From: Schistocephalus solidus
Lineage: Eukaryota > Platyhelminthes > Cestoda > Diphyllobothriidea > Diphyllobothriidae
Length of the DNA: 64,000 nt
Direction of reading: 5' to 3'
Assembly (NCBI GenBank): GCA_017591395.1
Contig: WEDG01000209.1
Coordinates: 28,086-92,085, forward strand
Below are positions 9,200-20,338 of the stretch, piece by piece (position 1 is the stretch's first letter; each line of letters opens with the position of its first letter). The translations under genes and the position numbers were made by a program. The notes beneath the pieces were generated by a model, which was not told the DNA's origin, did no database searches, and saw nothing but the letters and a program-made list of their open reading frames with translations.

Positions 9200-10640
9200 G
9201 GACTCAAGCACATCATATTTATTATGTGAAAAATTAGCTGATTTGCCGTGGGCCAGGATTCTCTGGTGTCGGCCTCACACCACCCCCTCTCTCCCTCTGT
9301 TATGCACCATTTCAATGTCCGAGCCTGCCAGCCGTTTCATGTTGGAATTGGGCACATAGGCTGACGCGACGTGAAGTCGACGTCTAGGCATTGCACGATA
9401 CCACTCCCCAGGTACGATAGTACTTATGGGCTCGCGCGGACTCTGTGATGCCTAAAGAACACGTGCCATGGGTCAACTGACTTACTAATTTGGTCCAGTG
9501 CATCTACATTGCAGCCCGTTGTATGAAGGCGCTGTGTGATAGACACATCGTGGCTTTTCAACCATTTCGAGGAGCCGTGCGGTTTGGACGTCCGGCAAAA
9601 GTGTGTGCGAAAATTGTTGGCGGATCACTTTCTGTACCGGTCCTACCCGGAAGATGAGAGCCATGGTATTGAACACTTGGGACGTATCAAAATACGCCAT
9701 GTAGCCGCACTCGAAGCCATCGCTTCCCCGCGGTTACTAGGTGTCCGCTCCCATGCCATCTATATGTGAACGCCCAGCGGCTCTCCTCATCCACGGAGTG
9801 ATTCAGCTCGACAAAGCGGCAGCGCAAAAGGTCTCAGTCCCCTACACGCAGCCTTCACGGATTTCCAGTGGCTGGAACACAAGCCTCTGTTTTGTGCTGG
9901 CACATGAATGTGGAGGCAAGCCTGTCTCATGATTTGGGCCGAATGCCTGGAGGTGCTACCGAATTAAATGCTATAGCAATTCGACCGTTTTCAATGCTAA
10001 GATGGTCGTCGGTAATTCGGCAACCCTGGCTCTGGTCTCCGACGTTGTGCCTAGTCTGTGGCAAGCACGGGTGGTGACTATCCCTGCGATGCAGAGGTTC
10101 ATACAGAGTAAATGTCGGTCCTATTAACACATAAGCTAATTTACAGTCACCGTTACCTTCGTCATTCAAGAACAGTGTATTACCTACTACCTCACGAGGA
10201 CGCTAAGTTTAGGCTTATTCAGCCGCGGTCATCATGCCCCAGTTCACAAGTATACGACATTGGCAAGTAGCACAAACAATGAAGGAAATCAGAGTTTCAG
10301 TTGATGCAACCTTCGAAGTTGTCTACAAGGCATAACTACAGCCCTTACCGATGTCGATACCATACAGCGGATGATCACTGATGGTAGTACAGGCGTAGAA
10401 ATGAGATCAATGAAAGTTGTGCGATTACCATATATTGCCAATTCTGTATAGACCACGCAGACACAACCCGGGCCAAGGCATTGATAACAACCTCGTCTTT
10501 CTGCAGTACTATAATCACTGTCCATTGCCGTTCAGTATCCCAAAAGTAAAATCTGCGTAGGCAAGGCTGAGAGACCAGCGTCTATTATCGGGTTGCTCAG
10601 AAGCTATTGCTCATGCGATAGAGACATAAAGAGATAGATA
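9200..10640. other. No recognised feature
   Basis: About 1.4 kb with only short unrelated open frames. I tried both strands around 9485-9932, where several frames are open, and recognised no protein family. Confidence 0.5.
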
Positions 10641-10649
10641 TATAGATAC

Positions 10650-10671
10650 AGAGAGAGAGAGAGAGAGAGAA
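10650..10671 (+). repeat. (GA)n microsatellite
   Basis: An uninterrupted GA run of about 22 nt, preceded by imperfect GATA-type units from about 10629. It borders the 5' end of the ZF-LINE fragment. Confidence 0.9.
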
Positions 10672-10699
10672 AGGGAAGCATGCATTGTGTGTTTCCTCA

Positions 10700-11570
10700 C
10701 ATCCCGTTTTATGTTCCCCTTCCTTTTCCATCCTATATATCTTTCCCCTCCCCACTTCCAAAAAAGTTATATGGAGAAGGCAACGAACAGTCCCTTGTGC
10801 GGCTTCGGCCAACCCATCTCACTCTTCCACTAACTAAGGCCATGACCCCATAGAAGTCCGGTAGCCGTCTGGGCTGTCTCAGCACCCCTTGTTAGGAACA
10901 GCCCTTTCTACCCTCTCGAGGGGACGGGGTTATAAAGGGTTCCCTAAAAAATATTTTGATCATGTCATCTGCATGCTGATCGTGGCTCACAACGACCCTT
11001 GTCCCGCCAATCCAGCCCCACCAAATGGACTGCTGTAGAGAATCTGCCCATTCTGGTTACCTGAAATTTTCCTGTTCTTTTAGAACATTTGAGAAGCAAC
11101 CGGGCGGAAAGGAGGACGGGGCTCAAGAACTTGTGCATCACGAGGTGGATAAGCTGGAGGAAGTGGGTACCGAATAAACCCTTTTCTGGCTCAGTCAACC
11201 AAAGCAGAACGACACGACGCTTGCCGGAAGACATCGTGGGACGACTATCCTATCTGCCACAGAGCATCACAAACCGATGGATGATCCTCCGCCTGCGTCT
11301 TTCGGGGACCCTATTGCGCTCCCAGCATTATTGCATACGCCTCTTCCAATTTACCCCGCCCACAACGACCAGCTCCGACGAAGCGAAGAACAATATCTAT
11401 GATGATCTGCACACCCTCATGGTTGCGACGATGGAGGTAGACAAGCTGCACGCCTCCTGACTGACGTCTTCTTCCACCTTCTGTATCGGGAGGAAACGTG
11501 GCGGCGCGATTGCGGTACTGACCGTCGGTGTACTACATCGTCGTCCGGAAGCGAGATTCTGCGGCTGTGA
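10700..11570 (+). pseudogene. ZF-LINE 5' UTR and endonuclease fragment
   Basis: A pyrimidine-rich start (about 10705-10765) and a block near 10855-10945 resemble the 5' UTR of the two longer ZF-LINE copies. Endonuclease reading follows: LRSNRAERRT (about 11085), LPEDIVGRLSYLPQSI (about 11220-11270), SSDEAKNNIYDDLHTLM (about 11372-11420), then EVDKLHAS before a stop at 11460. Beyond the stop, TDVFFHLLYREETW matches the family's NTFFHLP.. block. The segment normally containing the GDFNARVG catalytic block is deleted near 11455. Truncated and dead. Confidence 0.7.
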
Positions 11571-11814
11571 AGGTTTTGAGATTTACTTTATCCACATGAC
11601 GAGTTGCTAACGAGTTGTGGGAACTAAGTTATTCTATAAAAAAGGCAAGTTGCCGTGAGTCGACTGTTTGCTAGTCAGATTAAAGCGTCCACTTGGGAGC
11701 GCGTGAGCTGCTGTATGTTGTTTGTGTGAGTCACCTGTGTTTCGACTCCACCTCCGGTATTCTTGACTCTGTCTTGACAGCGGGTACAGAAGGGTGAGAG
11801 AAGAGATAGAGAGA

Positions 11815-11945
11815 GAGAGAGTCTAATATCACTTAAAACTAATTCCCGCGCAAGTCACTGTATTTGCATCACCATAATGTGAAGCACACGGCGGACCTCG
11901 TCGGAAGTGACGGTCGAACTGTCGTGCTTGCAAGGGTGTGACATA
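11815..11945 (-). repeat. R1 5' module, inverted (copy at 14872-15002)
   Basis: On the minus strand this reads from TCGACCGTCACTTCCGACG through GACTTGCGCGGGAATTAG to TTTTAAGTGATATTAGAC, parallel to 21630-21720 of the R1 insert. A short (GA)n run borders it at 11808-11821. Confidence 0.65.
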
Positions 11946-12001
11946 TCTGCGCTAGCATGATAGAGCGTTAAAAGTACGATTTTTTAGTTCAAGGGCTGAT
12001 T

Positions 12002-12135
12002 ACGCACAAAAAGGCCCACGATTGGAAAACCACGTGGGCCAACGTGCGTGAGCTAGCCGTGGCTCAACTCTGCCAAAGCCTGATGGGTGGCCGTGCGTTA
12101 GCAGAGTGCCCACATGAGCATGTTGTTATGCTCAT
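12002..12135 (+). other. Stem-rich segment, four consecutive hairpins (copy at 15057-15191)
   Basis: Four perfect inverted repeats follow one another. (1) ACGCAC 12002-12007 with GTGCGT 12044-12049 enclosing GGCCCACG 12013-12020 with CGTGGGCC 12033-12040. (2) TGAGC with GCTCA (about 12049-12066). (3) ACTCTGC with GCAGAGT (about 12067-12107), with GCC/GGC inside. (4) ATGAGCAT 12114-12121 with ATGCTCAT 12128-12135 around GTTGTT. No coding frame explains it. It could be a structured RNA or the tail of an unnamed element. It matches no snRNA, tRNA or hammerhead core that I know. Confidence 0.5.
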
Positions 12136-13090
12136 TTCTTCAGACTTTCAATCAAAATAAGGACAAGGACTCACGTTTATATTTCAGGTTCAGATGGGGC
12201 CTGATTTCCCCTATCACATCTTGTGATCCACGCTACAGCCTTCACGTTGACCGGCGTAGCACACGAGGAGAAAATATCGATGATAGTGCGGGTTATAACG
12301 CAAAACTTGAACTTTCCATCATTTAGTTTTACCCCCTCCTTCGGACCTTTTTTGCAAATATTCAAAGTTGCATGGCTTAATATGCTCACATTTATTGCAG
12401 TCACAGGTTTTCTATCCTTCGGTTGAATCATGTAGTGGTGCGGAGTCAATGCTGTTAGTGACCAAAGCGAATGCGACGGTTTCACGCGTAAAGGTTTCAG
12501 ATACAATGTAGTGCTTATTTTTTGGCAATGAGCCTAGCTTGGATATCCCATCCTAGCCTTGGTGTCGGCTGCCCAGCAGCTCGACACGGGTGGCGGGATC
12601 GAACAGTTCTCAGCTGGAAACAGCTGACACCATCGTGATTTTTTGCAATAGAAATTTAGTCTAAATGTACTTGACTTGAGATATAGAAGATGCTCAGTTC
12701 GGGAATACATACTGTAAAAGAGGCAGGTCCTTGCGCAGGTCACGGCTTATTTGGTCGTTGCTTAGCCCGACCCCAGTCTGACACACAGCTGTCATCCGTA
12801 TCCGCTCGTAACCATTCTCAGTACGACCGCACACGCTGGTGGCAGGCAGTGGCGTTAGCTCTGTACACGTGTCATCCTTTTTTGAAAACCTTCTGTTCTG
12901 TGTGGAGGATTGGTTGTGTGCGGCACGCGTGGACGGAATATTTAGCTCTGTCAGCCACTTGTGCTCTTTTCCTGTATGAAATGGCTGATCGGTTCAGATA
13001 TTGAACTAATACCTGGGCGAGGGAAGATAGCTTGAGATAGACTCTATGGAATCCAGCCACACGAAACGTCAGTGCATTTCTTAATATAAT
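12136..13090. other. No recognised gene inside duplication unit (copy 15192-16147)
   Basis: Open frames of about 100 codons on either strand (for example 12177-12506 minus) recur in unit 2 only because the units are near-identical. None resembles a known protein. Confidence 0.5.
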
Positions 13091-13094
13091 AAAT

Positions 13095-13205
13095 ATGACG
13101 CATCGGAATCTATCACGACGCGCTAAAGGTCGTGGCTTGGAGGCCTACAAACTAACGCGATAACTCGGTCCTCCTTTCAGGACCTGGTCTCAGGCTAAAA
13201 TGGTT
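13095..13205 (-). repeat. R1 fragment, inverted (copy at 16152-16262)
   Basis: Minus strand reads GAACCATTTTAGCCTGAGAC ... GTTATCGCGTTAGTTTGTAG ... AAGCCACGACCTTTAGCGCG, parallel to the central R1 core. The target-side sequence TATCACGACGCGCT is a diverged form of the TATCACGGTGCGCT end seen at 41697. Confidence 0.6.
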
Positions 13206-13429
13206 CCTTATTAATGTGCAACTTATGCATACCAGTCCCCTTTTCCTACTTCATTGAAAACCTGGTCCATCGCGAGTGGACAAGGCGAGTGTGGCACATG
13301 CGGAAGAGTTGTTTAACACTGTCAGGCACTGCGTTCGATCAACTAACACAATCGAAAAGGCGAGTTCCAGGAAGAAGTCGCGAAGAAGGAGAGAAGGTGA
13401 GATCACTGTAACAAGAATTTAATAAGCCT

Positions 13430-14070
13430 GATGTTTCGGATGGTTCGGATCTTACGGAGCGGGAGTGCTATAAAGGCCACATTAAGAAGGATCCATTGTA
13501 GCCTGACTCTCAGTCCGCCAGCCAGCTACTCCTCACAAAACACACATTGGCCTGACCGCGCGGTCCGAGATTTACCGTCATTTGGCAACCTTCCAAGCCA
13601 CGACTTTTAGCGCACCATGATAGTTTCAAGTGCGTTAGATTGTTCATAGTGAGGTAAATGCGCTGAGCTGTCGACCTGACTCTCTCCCCCACCTCCACAA
13701 TCAGACCACCGCCCGAGCCGGTCAGTTGTCTGATGCGGAAGTGGGCGCAGCTGCTGGTGATCTTGTCTACGTGTACTACGTACACGATCTGGCCCCCCAG
13801 CACAGGCACTAAGATTTCACACAACAGGGGGTTAAATGGCTCACATCCCGCATGTGTGAGATAGCCAGAGGTCACGTTAAGAACGAGCCATCGTAGCCTG
13901 ACTCTCCAGTTAGCCACCAGTTAGCCACTAAACACAACACATATTGGGCTGACTGCGAGGCCTGAGTGTGTAATTGTCAGTTGGAAACCTTCCAACCCAC
14001 GGCGCTTATCGCCCCGTGATATTCTCAAGCTCAGATCACACATGCGACAGAGGAATCACATGGAGAAAGA
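13430..14070 (+). repeat. R1 dispersed repeat, two-module copy (second copy at 16488-17127)
   Basis: Contains module A (GAGCGGGAGTGCTATAAAGG ... GCCTGACTCTCAGTCCGCCA ... CCTTCCAAGCCACGACTTTT), an intervening segment with the palindrome CGTGTACTACGTACACG, and module B (AGAGGTCACGTTAAG ... GCCTGACTCTCCAGTTAGCC ... CCTTCCAACCCACGGCGCTT). This is the same order as 21860-22420. No coding capacity. Confidence 0.8.
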
Positions 14071-14203
14071 GTCGAGGATCATACTTGCCTACTAATCAGC
14101 TATGCAGACTGAGAGCATGTTTTTTTGTGGTGTTGCGTGTGATCGTGTTAGGTGCAGAGGCTGATGGGGAGGGATGTAGTGTTGTAGTAGAGCCTCCGGT
14201 GGT

Positions 14204-14770
14204 TTACCGCAGGTTGTCGTAGAGGCGCATGTGTCTTAATAGGCCCATGCGGTGTGTAAATGTGCGGAAGCCTTGAGGGCAGTGGAGGCGGGCGCGGCGA
14301 CTGTATATCGGAGCTCCTGGCACTGGTTCGCCGGTCTCTGTGCGATGGATTCGCAAGTGAATGATCAGACCGATGCGTGAGTTGAATTTGTGGGCGCAAT
14401 CTGGGTAGGAGAAATCGGGAGAGGCTGGGGGGATGTCGTTCGTGGTAGTGGGGGTGATAGTGGCGCTGAGCATGACAGGAACGGAGGGTGTTCATAGGGT
14501 ATCGGTGTTGTAGGCATTGCGGTGAATTCCGCTGTCGTGGATGCGCATGTGTCCGGATAGGCCCATGCGGTGAGCGAATGTGTAAGTGAAGTAAGGGCAG
14601 TGGATGCAGTGATCTCTGCTGTTGGTTGGTGCTCCAGGCACTGATTCACCAGTCTCTGTGCGACGGACCCGCAAATGACCGACCAGGCCGATGCGCGAGC
14701 TGAAAGTGCGGTCACATTGAGGAAAGTTTATGACCGAGACCCCATCGCTGGTGGTGGTGGTTGTGGCGGT
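14204..14770 (-). pseudogene. ZF-LINE 3' end: zinc-finger region, duplicated fragment
   Basis: Extra copy created by the tandem duplication. It contains fingers 2-5 of the LINE C-terminus: TFSSRIGLVGHLRV-type, FAHRMGLSGHMRIHDS, FNSRIGLIIHLRIHRT and FTHRMGLLRHMRLYDN. These are joined by TETGEPVPGAP linkers. The reading breaks into three frames through 1-nt indels. It stops at 14770, where unit 2 begins, so it has no upstream RT. Confidence 0.85.
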
Positions 14771-17259
14771 TGTTGTTTGTGTGAGTCACCTGTGTTCGAC
14801 TCCACCTCCGGTATTCTTGACTCTGTCTTGACAGCGGGTACAGAAGGGTGAGAGAAGAGATAGAGAGAGAGAGAGTCTAATATCACTTAAAACTAATTCC
14901 CGCGCAAGTCACTGTATTTGCATCACCATAATGTGAAGCACACGGCGGACCTCGTCGGAAGTGACGGTCGAACTGTCGTGCTTGCAAGGGTGTGACATAT
15001 CTGCGCTAGCATGATAGAGCGTTAAAAAGTACGATTTTTAGTTCAAGGGGCTGATTACGCACAAAAAGGCCCACGATTGGAAAACCACGTGGGCCAACGT
15101 GCGTGAGCTAGCCGTGGCTCAACTCTGCCAAAAGCCTGATGGGTGGCCGTGCGTTAGCAGAGTGCCCACATGAGCATGTTGTTATGCTCATTTCTTCAGA
15201 CTTTCAATCAAAAATAAGGACAAGGACTCACGTTTATATTTCAGGTTCAGATGGGGCCTGATTTCCCCTATCACATCTTGTGATCCACGCTACAGCCTTC
15301 ACGTTGACCGGCGTAGCACACGAGGAGAAAATATCGATGATAGTGCGGGTTATAACGCAAAACTTGAACTTTCCATCATTTAGTTTTACCCCCTCCTTCG
15401 GACCTTTTTTGCAAATATTCAAAGTTGCATGGCTTAATATGCTCACATTTATTGCAGTCACAGGTTTTCTATCCTTCGGTTGAATCATGTAGTGGTGCGG
15501 AGTCAATGCTGTTAGTGACCAAAGCGAATGCGACGGTTTCACGCGTAAAGGTTTCAGATACAATGTAGTGCTTATTTTTTGGCAATGAGCCTAGCTTGGA
15601 TATCCCATCCTAGCCTTGGTGTCGGCTGCCCAGCAGCTCGACACGGGTGGCGGGATCGAACAGTTCTCAGCTGGAAACAGCGGACACCATCGTGATTTTT
15701 TGCAATAGAAATTTAGTCTAAATGTACTTGACTTGAGATATAGAAGATGCTCAGTTCGGGAATACATACTGTAAAAGAGGCAGGTCCTTGCGCAGGTCAC
15801 GGCTTATTTGGTCGTTGCTTAGCCCGACCCCAGTCTGACACACAGCTGTCATCCGTATCCGCTCGTAACCATTCTCAGTACGACCGCACACGCTGGTGGC
15901 AGGCAGTGGCGTTAGCTCTGTACACGTGTCATCCTTTTTTGAAAACCTTCTGTTCTGTGTGGAGGATTGGTTGTGTGCGGCACGCGTGGACGGAATATTT
16001 AGCTCTGTCAGCCACTTGTGCTCTTTTTCCTGTATGAAATGGCTGATCGGTTCAGATATTGAACTAATACCTGGGCGAGGGAAGATAGCTTGAGATAGAC
16101 TCTATGGAATCCAGCCACACGAAACGTCAGTGCATTTCTTAATATAATAAATATGACGCACCGGAATCTATCACGACGCGCTAAAGGTCGTGGCTTGGAG
16201 GCCTACAAACTAACGCGATAACTCGGTCCTCCTTTCAGGACCTAGTCTCAGGCTAAAATGGTTCCTTATTAATGTGCAACTTATGCATACCAGTCCCCTT
16301 TTCCTACTTCATTGAAAACCTGGTCCATCGGGAGTGGACAAGGCGAGTGTGGCACGTGCGGAAGAGTTGTTTAGCACTGTCAGGCACTGCGTTCGATCAA
16401 CTAACACAATCGAAAAGGCGAGTTCCAGGAAGAAGTCGCGAAGAAGGAGAGAAGGTGAGATCACTGTAACAAGAATTTAATAAGCCTGATGTTTCGGATG
16501 GTTCGGATCTTACGGAGCGGGAGTGCTATAAAGGCCACATTAAGAAGGATCCATTCTGGCCTGACTCTCAGTCCGCCAGCCAGCTACTCCTCACAAAACA
16601 CACATTGGCCTGACCGCGCGGTCCGAGATTTACCGTCATTTGGCAACCTTCCAAGCCACGACTTTTAGCGCACCATGATAGTTTCAAGTGCGTTAGATTG
16701 TTCATAGTGAGGTAAATGCGCTGAGCTGTCGACCTCACTCTCTCCCCCACCTCCACAATCAGACCACCGCCCGAGCCGGTCAGTTGTCTGATGCGGAAGT
16801 GAGCGCAGCTGCTGGTGATCTTGTCTACGTGTACTACGTACACGATCTGGCCCCCAGCACAGGCACTAAGATTTCACACAACAGGGGTTAAATGGCTCAC
16901 ATCCCGCATGTGTGAGATAGCCAGAGGTCACGTTAAGAACGAGCCATCGTAGCCTGACTCTCCAGTTAGCCACCAGTTAGCCACTAAACACAACACATAT
17001 TGGGCTGACTGCGAGGCCTGAGTGTGTAATTGTCAGTTGGAAACCTTCCAACCCACGGCGCTTATCGCCCCGTGATATTCTCAAGCTCAGATAACACATG
17101 CGACAGAGGAATCACATGGAGAAAGAGTCGAGGATCATACTTGCCTACTAATCAGCTATGCAGACTGAGAGCATGTTTTTTTGTGGTGTTGCGTGTGATC
17201 GTGTTAGGTGCAGAGGCTGATGGGGAGGGATGTAGTGTTGTAGTAGAGCCTCCGGTGGT

Positions 17260-18112
17260 TTACCGCAGGTTGTCGTAGAGGCGCATGTGTCTTAATAGGC
17301 CCATGCGGTGTGTAAAATGTGCGGAAGCCTTGAGGGGCAGTGGAGGCGGGCGCGGCGACTGTATATCGGAGCTCCTGGCACTGGTTCGCCGGTCTCTGTG
17401 CGATGGATTCGCAAGTGACTGATCAGACCGATGCGTGAGTTGAATTTGTGGGCGCAATCTGGGTAGGGAGAAATCGGGAGAGGCTGGGGGATGTCGTTCG
17501 TGGTAGTGGGGGTGATAGTGGCGCTGAGCATGACAGGAACGGAGGGTGTTCATAGGGTATCGGTGTTGTAGGCATTGCGGTGAATTCCGCTGTCGTGGAT
17601 GCGCATGTGTCCGGATAGGCCCATGCGGTGAGCGAATGTGTAAGTGAAGTAAGGGCAGTGGATGCAGTGATCTCTGCTGTTGGTTGGTGCTCCAGGCACT
17701 GATTCACCAGTCTCTGTGCGACGGACCCGCAAATGACCGACCAGGCCGATGCGTGAGCTGAAAGTGCGGTCACATTGAGGAAAGTTTATGACCGAGCCCC
17801 CATCGCTGGTGGTGGTGGTTGTGGCGGTGGTGTTTGTGGGGTTGGTGGAGGTAACAGGTGATGAGTATTGTGATGTGGTCACTTGGATGGTGAGAGTGGG
17901 AAAATTGGTGCCAGGAGTAACCATTGAGAGTCCGAAGGAAGGTTTGCAGAATTTGACGTGGCAGTTGGAATTGTCAAATTGTTGGTGCATTGCGTCTGAA
18001 GATGTCCTACCAGGTCGATTCGCGCGCGGAAGATGCGTTGACAGCGTGGGCATGTTGGAAGAGCTTGAGAATTGGCGGTGCTGGTCCGCGGCGCTGGTGA
18101 CTTTCGTGTCAC
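17260..18112 (-). pseudogene. ZF-LINE C-terminal zinc-finger domain
   Basis: Five finger-like units in order: CPRCQRIFRARIDLVGHL ending in TQC (C2HC type); FPQCDRTFSSRIGLVGHLRV (first Cys lost); CPYFTYTFAHRMGLSGHMRI (second Cys lost); YPDCAHKFNSRIGLISHLRI (first Cys lost); and a degenerate unit ending HRMGLLRHMRLY. Linkers repeat the TETG(E/V)-type wording TETGESVPGAP. Between fingers 1 and 2 is a threonine run encoded by ACC/ACA repeats, where the adjacent tandem duplication broke. The fingers presumably bind nucleic acid of the RNP or target (inference). Confidence 0.85.
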
Positions 18113-18114
18113 TC

Positions 18115-20332
18115 TTTTGGCCTTGGCGTCAGCGATCCGGTTGGCTAATGTAGAATTGCTGCCCCTGTCTTCACTGTCTTCCTCGAGGCCGGTAGATCCC
18201 GGGCGAGGTCATCCCAGTTTGCCAGGTCGACCTGCAGTTGTTTCAAGGAAGTCTTCAGTGTCCTTGTAGTGTCATGCTTGACCCCCTCGTCAATGAGAAC
18301 CCGTGGCGACATCTCCGTAGAACAGCCGTTTTGGTAGTCGTTCATCATCCATTCTCACAAGGTGGCCGCTCCAGCGCTGTTGCAGTTGTTTCAGCTGCGC
18401 GTAGATGCTGGGGAGGCCTGTTCATTCCAGCAATTCTGTGTCCGGGATCCTGTCTTGCCATCTCAGCTTTAGTATTCTGCAGAGGCAGCTGAGGTGGAAG
18501 TGGTTGAACTTCCATGCCTGCTTTTGATAGATCGTCCACGTCTCCGCTCCATACAGCAGCGTCGGCAGTACGACAGCTTTGTACATCTTGAGTTTGGTGC
18601 TGACGTGGAGACCGTGTCGATTCCAGACTACGATCCGCATGCGTCCAAAGGCTTGGCTGGCTTTGGCGATCCGACGGGCAATCTCATCGTCAATTTTGGT
18701 GCTGCGGGAGAGATTACTGCCCAGGTACGTGAAGGTATCCACAGATTTAATTTGGGCACCATTGGCATTGATGTGAGCTGCGGTGTAGATGGTATTGAGC
18801 GACGGCTGATGCATCAAAACTGTTTTCTCAGTGTTGATGTGAAGTCTGAAGTTGTCACAAGTGGCAGCGAAGAGGTCCATGCTCCGTTGCATTTCTTCTT
18901 CTGTCGTTGCATTGAGTGCGCAGTCGTCAGCAAAGAGTTTGTGGATGGTGGCTGTGGAGACGCGCGAGCGGAAATGCATCCGTCGTTGGTTGAGGAGTCA
19001 GCCGTCCATCCGGTAGGCGATGCGGATCCCGGGGCGTTCGTCACGGTAGGCGTCCTTTAGCATAGCAGAGAATATGAGACTGAAGAGATTAGGCACAAGG
19101 ACGCAGACCCTGCTTCACTCCATTGTTCACTGTGAAGACCTCTGAGACGGCTCCGTTGTCCATTACGCGCTTCATCATGCCATCGTAGAATTGACGCACC
19201 ATTTGCGTGAATCGCTCGGGACAGCCGAATTTCTGCATGATCTTCCATAGCCCATCGCGATTCGCCATGTCAAAAGCTTTCGTCAGATCCAAGGGGTATT
19301 GTAGAGGTGGGTTCGCATCTCCTGGAACTTCTCTTGTAGCTGGCGAGCGGTGAAAATGATGCCGGTTGTTCTGCGGTGTCTTTGGAAGCCACATTTGCTT
19401 TCCGAAAGCAGAATTTGCTATAGGTGACTATTCAGACGATTAAGAATGATACGGGCGAAGATATTCTCGGTAATATTGAGCAGCGAGATTCCCCAGTGGT
19501 TTTCGCAGAGTTGGCGGTTCCCCTTATTCTTGTAGAGATGGACAATGGCGGCGTCTTTGAAATCCTAAGGGACCTCTCCTTGGCGCCAACTCGCCTGGAA
19601 GAGCGCTGTGAGCTGGTTCATCAGTTGGGGGCCACCATGCTCGTAGATCTCAGCAGGGATTGCGTCTGATCCAGGTGTTTTCCCAATGAAGAGTTGTTGC
19701 ACGACCCTGATGGTTTCTTGGAGAGAGGGCAGGAGATCGAGGTCAGCGTTGGTTGCCAATTCAGGCAGTCGGTTAATAGCGGTGTCGGAGAGAGTGGAGG
19801 GCTTTAAAAAAGGTTCCGCCCATCGCGCCAGGATTTGCGTCTTCTTAGTGAGCAGCGTCCTGCCGTCGGTACTGAGAATAGGAGCGGCGCCTTTGACGGG
19901 AGGTCCGTAGATAGCCTAGGTGGTGACGAAGAAGTTCTTCAATTCGTTTCGGTTCGCATACCCTTGGAATTCATCGGCTTTGCGCATCATCCAGGCATCC
20001 TGCATCTGCCGCAGCCGTTGTTGTACAAGGCGGCGACTTCGGTAGAAGGCTGTCTTGTTTGCAGCGGTAGGGTGATCTACGTAGGCTTTATGCAAATGGT
20101 TCTTATCGATGAGCGGAACGTTGATGGCTGCGTCATTGTCATGGAACCAGTTTTGGTGCTGACAACGTGCGCGGCCGAGCACACCCAGAATGGTTGATTT
20201 GATGGTGTCCCTCAGCTGACACCAGCGGTTCTGCACGCTGGCGTCCTCGTCGACGACTGGAAGGTTGGCTAGCCTGTTGGCTAGTTCATTGCTGAAATGG
20301 GGATGGTGAGCAGGCACATTCAAAAAAAACAT
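18115..20332 (-). pseudogene. ZF-LINE linker and reverse transcriptase
   Basis: Blocks in order on the minus strand: RWCQLRDTIKSTILGVLGRA and RLVQQRLRQMQDAWM (20332-19916); PGSDAIPAEIYEHGGPQLM (19759-19565); DLTKAFDMANRDGLWKIMQK and NNGVKQGLRPCA (19310-19089); the catalytic [17 protein letters not shown] (18945-18895) with the ADD triad intact; [35 protein letters not shown] and [14 protein letters not shown] (to 18422). The domain is split over at least four frames, so it is inactive despite an intact catalytic block. Confidence 0.88.
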
Positions 20333-20338
20333 TATTTA

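Larger units (their letters stand above)
11716..17827. repeat. Tandem segmental duplication, 2 x ~3.06 kb
   Basis: 11716-14770 and 14771-17827 are nearly identical: matching landmarks are offset by 3055-3058 nt and only scattered single-base and 1-nt indel differences are visible. Each unit contains an inverted R1 5' module, a stem-rich segment, two R1 segments and the 3' end of a minus-strand ZF-LINE. The right end of unit 2 continues into the rest of that LINE, so unit 2 carries the original LINE junction. Unit 1 stops inside a GGT/GTT-type trinucleotide run encoding a threonine-rich linker. The junction (14763-14785) joins that run to TGTTGTTTGTGTGAG, a string also present at the left border (11716-11730). 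Confidence 0.93.

Noticed and set aside
10597..10812. 71-codon frame rich in SLSLSLSLCIYISI
   Set aside because: Translation of a GA/GATA microsatellite, not a signal peptide or gene.
12002..12135. Hammerhead ribozyme or small nuclear RNA
   Set aside because: Nearby CTGATT and CTGATG strings lack the GAAA partner in the right place, and no Sm site or snRNA core was seen; only the stem-rich structure is kept.
12177..12506. 109-codon minus frame repeated identically at 15234-15563
   Set aside because: Its conservation only reflects the recent tandem duplication; no family resemblance.
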